Shown here: positions 42,035 through 51,402 of the stretch, one piece after another
Position numbering within the stretch: the first letter of the stretch is position 1
Layout: the number at the start of each line of letters is the position of its first letter
NCBI RefSeq assembly: GCF_014200595.1
Contig: NZ_JACHCG010000002.1
Location: forward strand, 682,001 to 746,000
Reading direction: 5' to 3'
Source of the DNA: Pedobacter cryoconitis
Lineage (GTDB): Bacteria > Bacteroidota > Bacteroidia > Sphingobacteriales > Sphingobacteriaceae
DNA length: 64,000 bases
Notes under the pieces: model-generated
What the model saw: the letters and a program-made list of their open reading frames with translations, nothing else
Database searches by the model: none
What the model was told of the DNA's origin: nothing
Translations under genes and position numbers: made by a program

Positions 42035-44812
42035 TTATGTATTTGTTGTTTGATTTCTTTTGAATTCACTTGGCTTCATTCCATACTTTGATTTAAAGAC
42101 TGTAGAAAAATAACTTGGGGAAGAAAAGCCAACCATATAAGTGATTTCTGCTATACTATATCTTTCATTGGTCAATAAGTATCTTGCCTTTTTCAACCTT
42201 CTATTCAGTATATAATCATTTACACTGCAATCTAGTAAAGCTTTTATTTTTCTATATAGCTGAACTCTCGAAACACCTAAAGTCTTACTAATCTGCTCAA
42301 CGCTGAAGTTTTCATTGCTTAGGTTTTGTTCCACAAGACCAGAAAAATCATTGATAAATTTCTTATCCAGACTTTTGGAAATTGGCTGTTTAGCAATTGA
42401 ACTGATATCGCTTGTATAGTGAGACTTTAACAACAATCGGTTTTTTAGCAGGTTTCTGACATTAGCCAGGAGATAATTATAATTAAATGGCTTTATAATA
42501 TAGGTGTCTGCCATGCTTTCAATACCATTTATCTGCTGTTCCAGGCTATCCTGGGCCGTTAACAGAATTATAGGGATATGTGAGGTACGGACATCGGATT
42601 TAAGTTTTTCTGAAATTTGTCTTCCTGAAAGATCGGGAAGAACAACATCACAGATAATCAGATCTGGTACTTGCTCATATGCCGAAGTAATACCGCTTTC
42701 TCCTGTGTTAGCGATAAATATCTCATATTCATCGTCAAATTTATCTCCCAGATAATATAGCAGGTCGGAATTGTCCTCAATAATCAATATAGATTGTTCT
42801 TTCAACGGTCTGAGCGCGTCACTGTTTTTTTGTTCTTTACGCTCCTCTAAATCTGTTGTATAAATTCTTGCATTTTCGTGAAGTTCCTCTTTGAGTAACG
42901 GTTGAACGGATTTTTCTTTTGCGCTGAAATGATCTTCACCCATTAATAATTTGATAGTAAAGATTGTACCATACCATTTTTTACTTTCTACCATTAAATC
43001 TCCGTGGTGAAGTTTCATTAGTTCTTTGGATAAGGAGAGGCCTAATCCGGAGCCTCTTGCAGAATTCGACTCGGCCTGATAAAAATGTTCAAATATATGA
43101 TTCACCTCTTCGGGCTCCATTCCGGTTCCATTATCTTTAACTTCTATGGCTATAAAACGATCCTGACGCTTGATCGTTAAATGTATTGTTCCATTTGCAG
43201 TGGTAAATTTAAGGGCGTTGGATAATAGATTAAAGATGACCTTGTCTAACATATTTGCATCAAACCATACAACGATGTCTTTTTCCGTTGAAATAAGCCT
43301 GAGATCTATATTTCTTTTTTTTGCGCTGTGCTGAAAACTTTCCAGAATTTCATTGATAAAGTCAACCAGATTGTTTGCCGATGCCTTTATGCTCATTTTA
43401 TCAAGTTCTATTTTTCGATATTCGATCAGCTGATTAATGAGTCTGAGCAGTCTGAATACATTTTTATGAATCAGTTTCAGATTTTGTCCTGCCAGTGCAT
43501 TTATTTTTTCATTTTTAATCAGATCTTCCAGAGGCGAAAGTATCAATGTTAATGGAGTACGGAATTCATGCGAAATATTCGTAAAGAAATTGAGTTTGGC
43601 TTCAGTAGCTGTTTTTGCTTTTTCTGACATCTCTATCAGTTGGTTACGCTGATTTAAAATTTCCAGGTTATTGGCTTCCAGTTTTTTGTTGATCTTCCTG
43701 TTTTCCTGAAGAGAGAAGAAAGCTAAACCACCAAATACGAAAGAAAGTACCAGCGCAATCACTATGATGTTTAAAATAAACTGCTGGTTATCAAAAAGTG
43801 ACCGTTGCTCTTCTAATAATGTCTGTTGGCGTTCAATATCCTGCTGTTGGCTGCTGAATTTATTCCACTGCATTTTCATCAGTTGAACATTTGATGAATC
43901 AATAACCAATGAAGGCAGTATGTTTTCTTTATCAAAAGATGTTTTGTTCAGTATTTTGAAAGCGGTTGAAATAGCCTCTTTACCTCCGGTAGGATATAAC
44001 ATGCTTGCATTAATTACTTTACTTTCAATCATCTGAAGTCCGCCACCTGCTCCGGGCAATGCATCTATACCAATAATTTTAATTTTCTTTGTTAAGCGAA
44101 GTTGATGAAGTACCTCTTTTGCTCCTGAGGCCATTTGGTCATTATGAGCAAAAATAAGAGCTGTATGTGTAAGTGCTTCTTTAAATTTTAAGAGTTGCCT
44201 TTCTGAGTTGGGCTTTAGCCAGTCTCCATAAATTTGTGCAGAGATTTTTATCCCTTTGAATCTTTCCAGTCCATTTGAAAATCCTTTTTGCCGCTCAATT
44301 GCAGGAGAAGATCCGGGAAGCCCCATAATTTCAATAATATTTCCCTTTCCGGCAAGTAAAGAACCCACATATTGACCAGCCATCTTACCGATCTGATAAT
44401 TATCCGCACCAACATAGGCGGTATAGGAGGATGAAGATATTTTACGGTCAATGATAATCACCGGAATACCTTTATTATAGGTCTGTTCTACAATAGGTGT
44501 AAGAGGGTTGGCTTCATTCGGAGAGATAATGAGGATGTCGATTCCTTTGTCAAGCATTTCTTTAACCTGTGAAATTTGCCTTTCACTGCTATTGTTCGCA
44601 TCCCTGTAAATTAATTTAGCATCGGGATGAAGTGAAAGCTCCATTTTCATTTCTTCCAGCATGGTTCTTCGCCATAGATCAGAGCCTACACATTGAGAAA
44701 ATGCGATGACATATTGAGCATCTTTCTTTTTCTGTTTTCCACAAGATAAAAGGAGGGTACTGAGTAATACTAAAATAAATATTCTGGTAAGCAAGAGATG
44801 TTTTTGAACCAT
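42035..44812 (-). CDS. Hybrid two-component system with periplasmic sugar-binding sensor (BT1754-like)
   Basis: 925 residues. After a lipoprotein-like or uncleaved N-terminal signal (LLLSC, Cys24) comes a type I periplasmic-binding domain (about 34-315; IAFSQCVGSDLWRR, YVGADNYQIGKMAG, HNDQMASGA, GIDALPGAGG), a coiled-coil lead and one membrane helix (about 346-367). HisKA with His415, HATPase_c, REC with Asp722 and Lys774, and an AraC-type double HTH (about 838-920) follow. The architecture is that of Bacteroides BT1754, which binds fructose and turns on fructan genes. Divergent from a sugar porter-SusCD-GH32 set, so it almost certainly controls them. Confidence 0.95.
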   Translation of the reverse strand: MVQKHLLLTRIFILVLLSTLLLSCGKQKKKDAQYVIAFSQCVGSDLWRRTMLEEMKMELSLHPDAKLIYRDANNSSERQISQVKEMLDKGIDILIISPNEANPLTPIVEQTYNKGIPVIIIDRKISSSSYTAYVGADNYQIGKMAGQYVGSLLAGKGNIIEIMGLPGSSPAIERQKGFSNGLERFKGIKISAQIYGDWLKPNSERQLLKFKEALTHTALIFAHNDQMASGAKEVLHQLRLTKKIKIIGIDALPGAGGGLQMIESKVINASMLYPTGGKEAISTAFKILNKTSFDKENILPSLVIDSSNVQLMKMQWNKFSSQQQDIERQQTLLEEQRSLFDNQQFILNIIVIALVLSFVFGGLAFFSLQENRKINKKLEANNLEILNQRNQLIEMSEKAKTATEAKLNFFTNISHEFRTPLTLILSPLEDLIKNEKINALAGQNLKLIHKNVFRLLRLINQLIEYRKIELDKMSIKASANNLVDFINEILESFQHSAKKRNIDLRLISTEKDIVVWFDANMLDKVIFNLLSNALKFTTANGTIHLTIKRQDRFIAIEVKDNGTGMEPEEVNHIFEHFYQAESNSARGSGLGLSLSKELMKLHHGDLMVESKKWYGTIFTIKLLMGEDHFSAKEKSVQPLLKEELHENARIYTTDLEERKEQKNSDALRPLKEQSILIIEDNSDLLYYLGDKFDDEYEIFIANTGESGITSAYEQVPDLIICDVVLPDLSGRQISEKLKSDVRTSHIPIILLTAQDSLEQQINGIESMADTYIIKPFNYNYLLANVRNLLKNRLLLKSHYTSDISSIAKQPISKSLDKKFINDFSGLVEQNLSNENFSVEQISKTLGVSRVQLYRKIKALLDCSVNDYILNRRLKKARYLLTNERYSIAEITYMVGFSSPSYFSTVFKSKYGMKPSEFKRNQTTNT

Positions 44813-44957
44813 AGTTATCAGTTGATATGAACTGGATTTACCTGAGCAAAATTTATTTGGTTAGATCCTGCTTTTAACAATTTCTATTAAAGATAGAAAA
44901 AATAGAAGTGCTGTAGAAGATAAGTGGCGGTGACACAGGAGAACAATTAGAGGGTGA

Positions 44958-45084
44958 TGTATCAAAAGTATAAAATCAATGTTTCAAAAACATAAGTATG
45001 AATTTTATTTAACACTAATGAGTTGTTAAATATTTGAATATCAGCATTTTGATTGTTGTTGATAATTTGTATGTTTTTGAAACA
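44958..45084. promoter_or_regulatory. Control region of the fructan locus with 15-bp repeats
   Basis: TGTTTCAAAAACATA occurs at 44980-44994 and again as its exact reverse complement at 45070-45084. A weaker copy (TGTATCAAAAGTATA) lies at 44958-44972, 22 bp from the first in the same orientation, as expected for an AraC-type HTCS dimer. This is the only notable structure in the 336-bp divergent gap (44813-45148) between sensor-regulator and sugar porter genes. Confidence 0.6.
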
Positions 45085-45148
45085 AATTTGATGTTAATGA
45101 CCTGTGGTTTTAGGCAACTTACACTCCACAACCAATAATAAACTCTTT

Positions 45149-46480
45149 ATGAAAAAACATTCCGTCCTGGCTTGGTCCATGGTCGTAGCCCTTGGTGGCT
45201 TTCTGTTCGGATTTGATACTGCTGTGATTTCTGGTGCAGAGAAATCAATTCAGCAATTCTGGAATCTTTCTGCTTTTGCCCACGGTCTTACTATCTCTAT
45301 TGCACTTATAGGAACTGTTATTGGTTCTCTGATTGGTTCGAAACCTTCAGATCATTTTGGGAGAAAAAATACTTTATACTTTGTTGCGGCAGCTTATCTG
45401 CTTTCTTCGCTGGGAACTGCCTTAGCAGATAACTGGCATGTGTTTTTGGCATTTAGGTTTCTGGGAGGATTGGGAGTAGGGATCTCTTCAGTTACTGCAC
45501 CCATATATATATCGGAAGTTTCTCCCGCAGACCGCAGAGGCAGACTGGTAGGCTTGTTCCAGTTCAATGTCGTACTTGGAATCCTGATCTCTTATCTTTC
45601 AAACTATCTTTTAAGCCAGGGAGGAGAAGCATCGTGGAGATGGATGCTTGGTGTGCAGGCGTTCCCTTCAATTGTATTTTTGGTGTTGATTTATTTTATT
45701 CCGGAAAGTCCCCGCTGGTTAATCCTTAAAAGAGGGGCTACAGAAAGGGCGCTGGAGATTCTCAGGATTATCAACCCGCTGAACTGTAAGGAAGAGCTCG
45801 CTTCAATCCAGAAATCCGGTTTAGACATGCAGCAAAATAAATCATCAGATGGGCTTTTTTCCGGTAAGTATAATAAACCAGTTATCCTCGCCGTATTGTT
45901 TGCCTTTTTCAACCAGGTTTCGGGCATTAATGCCATTATTTACTATGCGCCAAGAATATTTGAAATGGCCGGTCTGGGTGCGCATTCTTCGCTTCTTTCC
46001 ACGGTAGGTATTGGTATGGTCAATTTCATCTTTACACTTCTGGCTATTAATATCATAGATAAAGTGGGCAGAAAAACACTAATGTTCATTGGGTCTGTCG
46101 GGCTTATTGTTTCATTGGCTCTTATTGCATTTACGTTTCTGGGCACGAAATCCAGTGGCTTTCAGATTCCAGTATATGTGATGCTTTTTATTGCTTTTTT
46201 TGCTTTTTCGCAAGGTGCCGTTATCTGGGTCTTCATTTCGGAGATCTTTCCAAACCAGGTACGCGCAAAAGGACAGACTCTGGGAAGCTCTACGCATTGG
46301 GTCATGGCAGCGTTGATTGCATTCTGCTTTCCTTATCTGGCAGAATCTTTTGGCGGCGCTAATATCTTTTTCTTCTTCTGTGCGATGATGGTATTACAGT
46401 TAATATTTGTCTGGAGAATGATGCCTGAAACAAAGGGTCAGTCTTTGGAGCAGATAGAAACTGGAATTGTAATGCATTAA
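45149..46480 (+). CDS. MFS sugar porter, probable fructose importer
   Basis: 443 residues from the ATG at 45149 (MKKHSVLAWSMVVALGGFLF); an in-frame GTG at 45104 would add 15 residues that do not fit the family. Twelve membrane helices with sugar-porter signatures: GFLFGFDTAVISG, DHFGRKN, the PESPRWL loop, GIKR-type loops, VGRKTLMF and the terminal PETKGQSLEQIE. It brings a monosaccharide across the inner membrane, most simply fructose released by the GH32 enzyme. First gene of the fructan operon and divergent from the fructose-type sensor. Confidence 0.92.
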   Translation: MKKHSVLAWSMVVALGGFLFGFDTAVISGAEKSIQQFWNLSAFAHGLTISIALIGTVIGSLIGSKPSDHFGRKNTLYFVAAAYLLSSLGTALADNWHVFLAFRFLGGLGVGISSVTAPIYISEVSPADRRGRLVGLFQFNVVLGILISYLSNYLLSQGGEASWRWMLGVQAFPSIVFLVLIYFIPESPRWLILKRGATERALEILRIINPLNCKEELASIQKSGLDMQQNKSSDGLFSGKYNKPVILAVLFAFFNQVSGINAIIYYAPRIFEMAGLGAHSSLLSTVGIGMVNFIFTLLAINIIDKVGRKTLMFIGSVGLIVSLALIAFTFLGTKSSGFQIPVYVMLFIAFFAFSQGAVIWVFISEIFPNQVRAKGQTLGSSTHWVMAALIAFCFPYLAESFGGANIFFFFCAMMVLQLIFVWRMMPETKGQSLEQIETGIVMH

Positions 46481-46517
46481 CAACTAAACCAAACAATTAA
46501 ACCAAATTATAAATCTT

Positions 46518-49500
46518 ATGAGAATATTTTACCTCACCTGGCTCTTTGTCCTGGTGGCGATTGGCTTGGCATTGGGCCAGACCAGGGCTATCAGCGGAGT
46601 CGTTACCGATAGTGAGTCTGTTCCTCTGGAAGCAGTCACCGTTGTTGTAGCCGGTACACAGAAAATTGTCAGAACCGATGCTAATGGAGCATTCAGAATC
46701 GAAGTTGCTGCCGGGCAGTCTTTACGGTTCATTTATATCGGTGCCGATCCATTGATCTACCAGATAAATGCAGAATCTGCCAATTTAAAGATCAAATTAG
46801 GTATTTCGATCAACAAGCTCAACGAAGTCGTTGTAACCGGTTACCAAAAAGAACGCAAGAAAGATATAACCGGTGCAGTAAACGTTGTTGATGTTGCCAA
46901 AATAAAGGATATTCCATCCGGAAATGCAGTGAAGTCGCTTCAAGGCCGGGTACCTGGCGTACTGATTACAACAGATGGTTCACCAACCGGGCAGGCAACC
47001 GTCAGAATTCGTGGAATTGGTACTTTAGGTAATAATGATCCATTGTATGTCATAGATGGTGTTCCAACCAAAAATGGTATGGAACAGCTCAATCAAAGCG
47101 ATATAGAATCTATCCAGGTGCTTAAAGATGCATCATCAGCCACCATATATGGTTCTAGAGCTGCTAATGGAGTAATTATTATTACGACAAAAAAGGCAAA
47201 GAAGGGCTACTCGAAGGTCGATTTTAATGCATCTGCTTCCATCCAGAATTATGCGACGAAATTAAAAACCCTGAATGCAGAAGAAAGGGGAAGAGCTTAC
47301 TGGCAAGCCTCTATCAATGATAAGGTCAATCCTAATAATAATCAGATCTATCAATATGATTGGAACAATAATTTTAACAACCCGGTATTAAACAGCGTAA
47401 TTTTTCCAGAATATATTGATGCTGCTAAAACTATGAAGTCTGCAGATACGCACTGGTTTGATGAAATTTCCCAAAACTCAATCATTCAGTCTTATGATGC
47501 CACAGTTTCCAATGGCGGAGAAAAAGGAAACAGCCTTTTTTCAATTGGTTATTATGATAACAAGGGTATTGTCAGGAAATCAAGAAGCCAGAAATATACC
47601 GCCAGATTTAATTCTGATTACAATTACCTGGATAACAAACTGAAAATTGGTGAGAATTTTTCGGTCAGCTACATTAAAAATGCACTTATTCCATCGAGTG
47701 ACATTCTTTTTGCCTCGCTTGTTCAACAGCCTGTTGTTCCTGTACATACTGTAACAGGTGGTTGGGGAGGTCCTGCTGCGGGTATGACCGATAGACAGAA
47801 TCCTGTAAGGCTAATTGAGGACAATACACAGAATAGCTTCAACTTCTTCAGACTTTTCGGAAATGCATATGCAGATTATCAGCTCATCCCTGGTTTAAAC
47901 TTCAGAACCAATTTTGGAGTAGATTATAACGGTACTTACCAGAGGTTACTTAAAAAATCCTATACTTCTGGCTTTTTATCTGATCCGGCTAACCAGGTGA
48001 GCAATTCTCAAGCCTACCAGGGTAATGTGATCTGGCAGAATACCTTAAATTATAAGGTTACCCATGAAAAACATAATATTGAAGTTTTGCTTGGTCAGGA
48101 ATACATTAAAAACATTAACCAGGAATTTTCTGCAAGCAGACAAGGCCTTGCACTTGAAACTATTGATTATGCCTATCTCAATGCAGGCACAACGAATACG
48201 CTGAATGGTGGAAGTGGTGCAGGAAACAGGTTATTGTCCTATTTTGGAAAAGCCAATTACAGTTATAACGATAGATACATTGCGTCTGTTACCTTAAGAA
48301 GAGATGGGTCTTCGCGTTTCGGTAAAGAAAACCGTTATGGCATATTTCCTGCATTCTCGATGGGCTGGAGATTGAGTGAGGAGAAATTTATAAAGGATCT
48401 TGGTCTGTTCTCTGATCTGAAACTCAGATATGGCTGGGGCCGTTCAGGAAATCAGGAAATACCAAATAATGCAACGCTTTCCCTGTATTCAGCTATTTAT
48501 GGTACCGATCCGACATGGGATTTTGATCGTGGGACTGCATATGATATTAAAGGAGCAGGTACTGGTCAGCTTCCTTCCGGCTTTACTTCAATCCAGCAAG
48601 GGAACGACAAGCTGAAATGGGAATCACTGAGAGAGTCTAATTTTGGCGTTGACTTTGGCCTTTGGAACAATAAGGTTACAGGTTCAATTGATTATTTTAT
48701 CAAAAAAACATCAGATATCCTGATCAGTCCGTCTTATCTGGCTGTACTTGGTGACGGTGGTAACAGCTATAGCAACGGGGCTTCATTGCAAAATAAGGGG
48801 CTTGATGCTATCATTACCTATGAAGATAAAATTGGAAGTGACTTCAGTTTCAATCTGACTGGCAATTTTTCTCTCTATAGAAATAAGGTAACTTATTTAC
48901 CAAAGGATATTTTAGCTTCCTATCCGGGAAATGGTACAGATAAAAATGTGCTTGGAAGGCCCATCAATTCCTACTTTGGTTATGTCGCAGATGGGTTGTT
49001 TACCTCTCAGGCAGAAGTGGACGCCTATGCCAGTCAGCCGGGAAAAGGATTGGGGCGAATCAAATATAAGGATCTGAATGGCGATGGCGTAATTAATGAT
49101 CTGGACCGGGATTTCATTGGCAGTAACAGTCCTAAATTCACTTACGGTTTAAACGTGTCACTTACCTATAAAAACTTTGACATGAGTTTTTTCTTTCAGG
49201 CGGTAAACGTAGAGGTGATGAACGAGTTTAAGACCTATACTGATTTTTCTTCGTTATGGACCGGAACCAACTGGGGAAGCAGAACGCTTGATGCCTGGAC
49301 GCCAGCTAATCCAAATTCTACTATACCTGCTTTAACGCTGGTAGACCGTAATAATGAGGGCAGATCTTCAACTTACTTCATTGAGAACGGTTCCTATCTG
49401 AAGTTGAGAAATCTTCAGATTGGTTTTAATCTGAAAAAGGCGCTGAATATGAAAATACAGAATCTCAGGGTATATATTCAGGGCAGTAATTTATTGACTA

Positions 49501-49598
49501 TTAAAAGCAAGTCATTTACAGGAACGGACCCGGAAATTCCAAATTACGGATTTCCTGTACCCATTGTTGGAACCATTGGCTTAAATATCACATTATAA
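46518..49598 (+). CDS. SusC-type TonB-linked outer-membrane transporter (fructan locus)
   Basis: 1026 residues with a signal peptide (ending LALGQ), a carboxypeptidase-regulatory-like domain (about 24-95, ISGVVTDSESVPLEAVTVVV), a TonB-box/plug region (INKLNEVVVTGY, VRIRGIGTLGNNDPLYVIDG, SIQVLKDASSATIYGSRAA) and a barrel ending with a GTIGLNITL strand. There is no STN domain, so unlike the transducer at 654 it does not signal to a FecR. It takes fructo-oligosaccharides across the outer membrane with the SusD protein encoded next. Confidence 0.95.
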   Translation: MRIFYLTWLFVLVAIGLALGQTRAISGVVTDSESVPLEAVTVVVAGTQKIVRTDANGAFRIEVAAGQSLRFIYIGADPLIYQINAESANLKIKLGISINKLNEVVVTGYQKERKKDITGAVNVVDVAKIKDIPSGNAVKSLQGRVPGVLITTDGSPTGQATVRIRGIGTLGNNDPLYVIDGVPTKNGMEQLNQSDIESIQVLKDASSATIYGSRAANGVIIITTKKAKKGYSKVDFNASASIQNYATKLKTLNAEERGRAYWQASINDKVNPNNNQIYQYDWNNNFNNPVLNSVIFPEYIDAAKTMKSADTHWFDEISQNSIIQSYDATVSNGGEKGNSLFSIGYYDNKGIVRKSRSQKYTARFNSDYNYLDNKLKIGENFSVSYIKNALIPSSDILFASLVQQPVVPVHTVTGGWGGPAAGMTDRQNPVRLIEDNTQNSFNFFRLFGNAYADYQLIPGLNFRTNFGVDYNGTYQRLLKKSYTSGFLSDPANQVSNSQAYQGNVIWQNTLNYKVTHEKHNIEVLLGQEYIKNINQEFSASRQGLALETIDYAYLNAGTTNTLNGGSGAGNRLLSYFGKANYSYNDRYIASVTLRRDGSSRFGKENRYGIFPAFSMGWRLSEEKFIKDLGLFSDLKLRYGWGRSGNQEIPNNATLSLYSAIYGTDPTWDFDRGTAYDIKGAGTGQLPSGFTSIQQGNDKLKWESLRESNFGVDFGLWNNKVTGSIDYFIKKTSDILISPSYLAVLGDGGNSYSNGASLQNKGLDAIITYEDKIGSDFSFNLTGNFSLYRNKVTYLPKDILASYPGNGTDKNVLGRPINSYFGYVADGLFTSQAEVDAYASQPGKGLGRIKYKDLNGDGVINDLDRDFIGSNSPKFTYGLNVSLTYKNFDMSFFFQAVNVEVMNEFKTYTDFSSLWTGTNWGSRTLDAWTPANPNSTIPALTLVDRNNEGRSSTYFIENGSYLKLRNLQIGFNLKKALNMKIQNLRVYIQGSNLLTIKSKSFTGTDPEIPNYGFPVPIVGTIGLNITL

Positions 49599-49617
49599 AA
49601 TCTTAGCTATAAAGAAG

Positions 49618-51336
49618 ATGAAGAAAATATTCTACCTATTTGTTTTTTCCTGCATGATACTTTCTTCATGTGAAAAAGCACTGGACGAACCAGCACAAGG
49701 TGTGGTTTCAGGAGAGGATCTCAATACTCCTGAAAATATTGATAAAATGGTGATAGCGGCCTATTCCGCTCTTGGCAATGACCATTATACCTCACCCTAT
49801 TCTAGTATGTGGCCTTATGGAAGTGTACGCGGTGGCGATACTTACAAAGGTGGTGATGGCCCCGGAGATCTTTCTGAGTTCCATTTGTTCGAAACCTTTT
49901 CATTGAACAGACCGGATAATGCACTTCTTGATCAATTATGGTTCAGGTTGTATATCGGCGTTGGAAGAGCAAATGATGCCCTGATAAAAATGGATGCCGT
50001 GGCCGAAAGTGCTTATCCGAATAAAGTACAACGTCAGGCAGAACTACGATTTTTAAGGGGACATTTTTATTTCCTGTTGAAGATTCTTTTTAAATACGTA
50101 CCTTATATTGACCAGAATACAAAAAAAGCTGACTATGCAACCATCTCGAATAAGGCATTGAGCAATGATGCCCTCTGGACCAAAATTGCTGACGACTTCA
50201 GAGCTGCGGCAAATGACCTGCCTGTGGATCAGGGAGATCAGGGAAGAGTAAGCAAAAATGCAGCAAAGGCCTATTTGGCGAAAGTTCTGTTGTATCAGGC
50301 TTATGTACAGGGGGAGAATAATGGCGTGAGTGGAATTGATGCTGCTAAATTAAATGAGGTGAATACACTGTGTGATGAGGTCATTGCTTCTGGTAAATTC
50401 AGCTTGAATACTGATTATGCCAGCAATTTTCTGTCAGCAGGTGACAATAAACCGGAATCTGTATTTGCTATTCAGTATTCAAAAGATGATGGCACACCAA
50501 AAGGCAGGTTAGATTATGGGCATGCTTTGAACTATCCAATGAATCAGGAATACGGATGTTGTGGTTTTAATATTCCAAGTCATGATTTGATTAATGCCTT
50601 TAAAACAGATCCCAATGGATTGCCGTTGTTCACTACTTACAATAATACAGATGCTGCTGCGGCTTTGGATTTTCAAACCAGCTCATTTGATCCCCGTTTA
50701 GATCATACTGTTGCAAAACCAGGTGCACCGTTTAAATATAAGCCTGCTTTTGTTTTTCAGCGTTCCTGGGCACGCGCTCCTGCAATTTATGATGCCTTTG
50801 CGAGTATGAAAGAAGCTGTGCTGCCTGATGATCCATCCTTTCAAAAAGTTCCACCATTTATTGGCAGCTCTAAAAACTGGGCGGTTATCCGTTATGCAGA
50901 TGTATTACTTTGGAAGGCAGAAGCACTCATAGAGCTAAACAGGCCTTTTGAAGCTGTACCACTGATCAATCAGCTTAGAAACAGGGCTAATGCAAGCACA
51001 ACCCTGCTAAAAAATGCCAGCGGAAATGCAACTTCCAATTATAATATTCAGCTTTACCAACCAGGGGTGAACTGTAACTGGACACCTGATTATGCGCGAC
51101 AGGCCCTGAGGTTTGAAAGAAGACTGGAATTTGCCACAGAGGGTTATCATTTCTTTGATTTGGTGAGATGGGGAATGGCTTCCCAGACAATGAATGCCTA
51201 TTTCAATATTGAAAAATCAAGGGTTGCACACCTTGGTGATGCCAGATTTACAGCCGGTAGGGATGAATACTTTCCTATCCCTTTAAATCAGATTAACTTT
51301 AGCGGTGGTGTATACAAACAGAATAATGGCTGGTAG
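49618..51336 (+). CDS. SusD/RagB-family surface lipoprotein (fructan locus)
   Basis: 572 residues. Signal peptide with lipobox (MILSSC, Cys18). It has the SusD N-terminal region, an internal RFLRGHFYFLLKILFKYVPY helix of the RagB/SusD fold and the C-terminal RRLEFATEGYHFFDLVRWG block typical of SusD. It lies 19 bp after SusC and 66 bp before the GH32 gene. It binds glycan at the cell surface and closes the SusC channel. Confidence 0.95.
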   Translation: MKKIFYLFVFSCMILSSCEKALDEPAQGVVSGEDLNTPENIDKMVIAAYSALGNDHYTSPYSSMWPYGSVRGGDTYKGGDGPGDLSEFHLFETFSLNRPDNALLDQLWFRLYIGVGRANDALIKMDAVAESAYPNKVQRQAELRFLRGHFYFLLKILFKYVPYIDQNTKKADYATISNKALSNDALWTKIADDFRAAANDLPVDQGDQGRVSKNAAKAYLAKVLLYQAYVQGENNGVSGIDAAKLNEVNTLCDEVIASGKFSLNTDYASNFLSAGDNKPESVFAIQYSKDDGTPKGRLDYGHALNYPMNQEYGCCGFNIPSHDLINAFKTDPNGLPLFTTYNNTDAAAALDFQTSSFDPRLDHTVAKPGAPFKYKPAFVFQRSWARAPAIYDAFASMKEAVLPDDPSFQKVPPFIGSSKNWAVIRYADVLLWKAEALIELNRPFEAVPLINQLRNRANASTTLLKNASGNATSNYNIQLYQPGVNCNWTPDYARQALRFERRLEFATEGYHFFDLVRWGMASQTMNAYFNIEKSRVAHLGDARFTAGRDEYFPIPLNQINFSGGVYKQNNGW

Positions 51337-51402
51337 CCCGCTTTATGTTCAGAGACATTGCGCTGAACATTTAATTAATTTACATAAATCAATCTTTATT
51401 AT

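Noticed and set aside
45104..45148. GTG start for the sugar porter gene
   Set aside because: The 15 extra residues do not fit sugar porters, whereas the ATG at 45149 opens a normal first helix.
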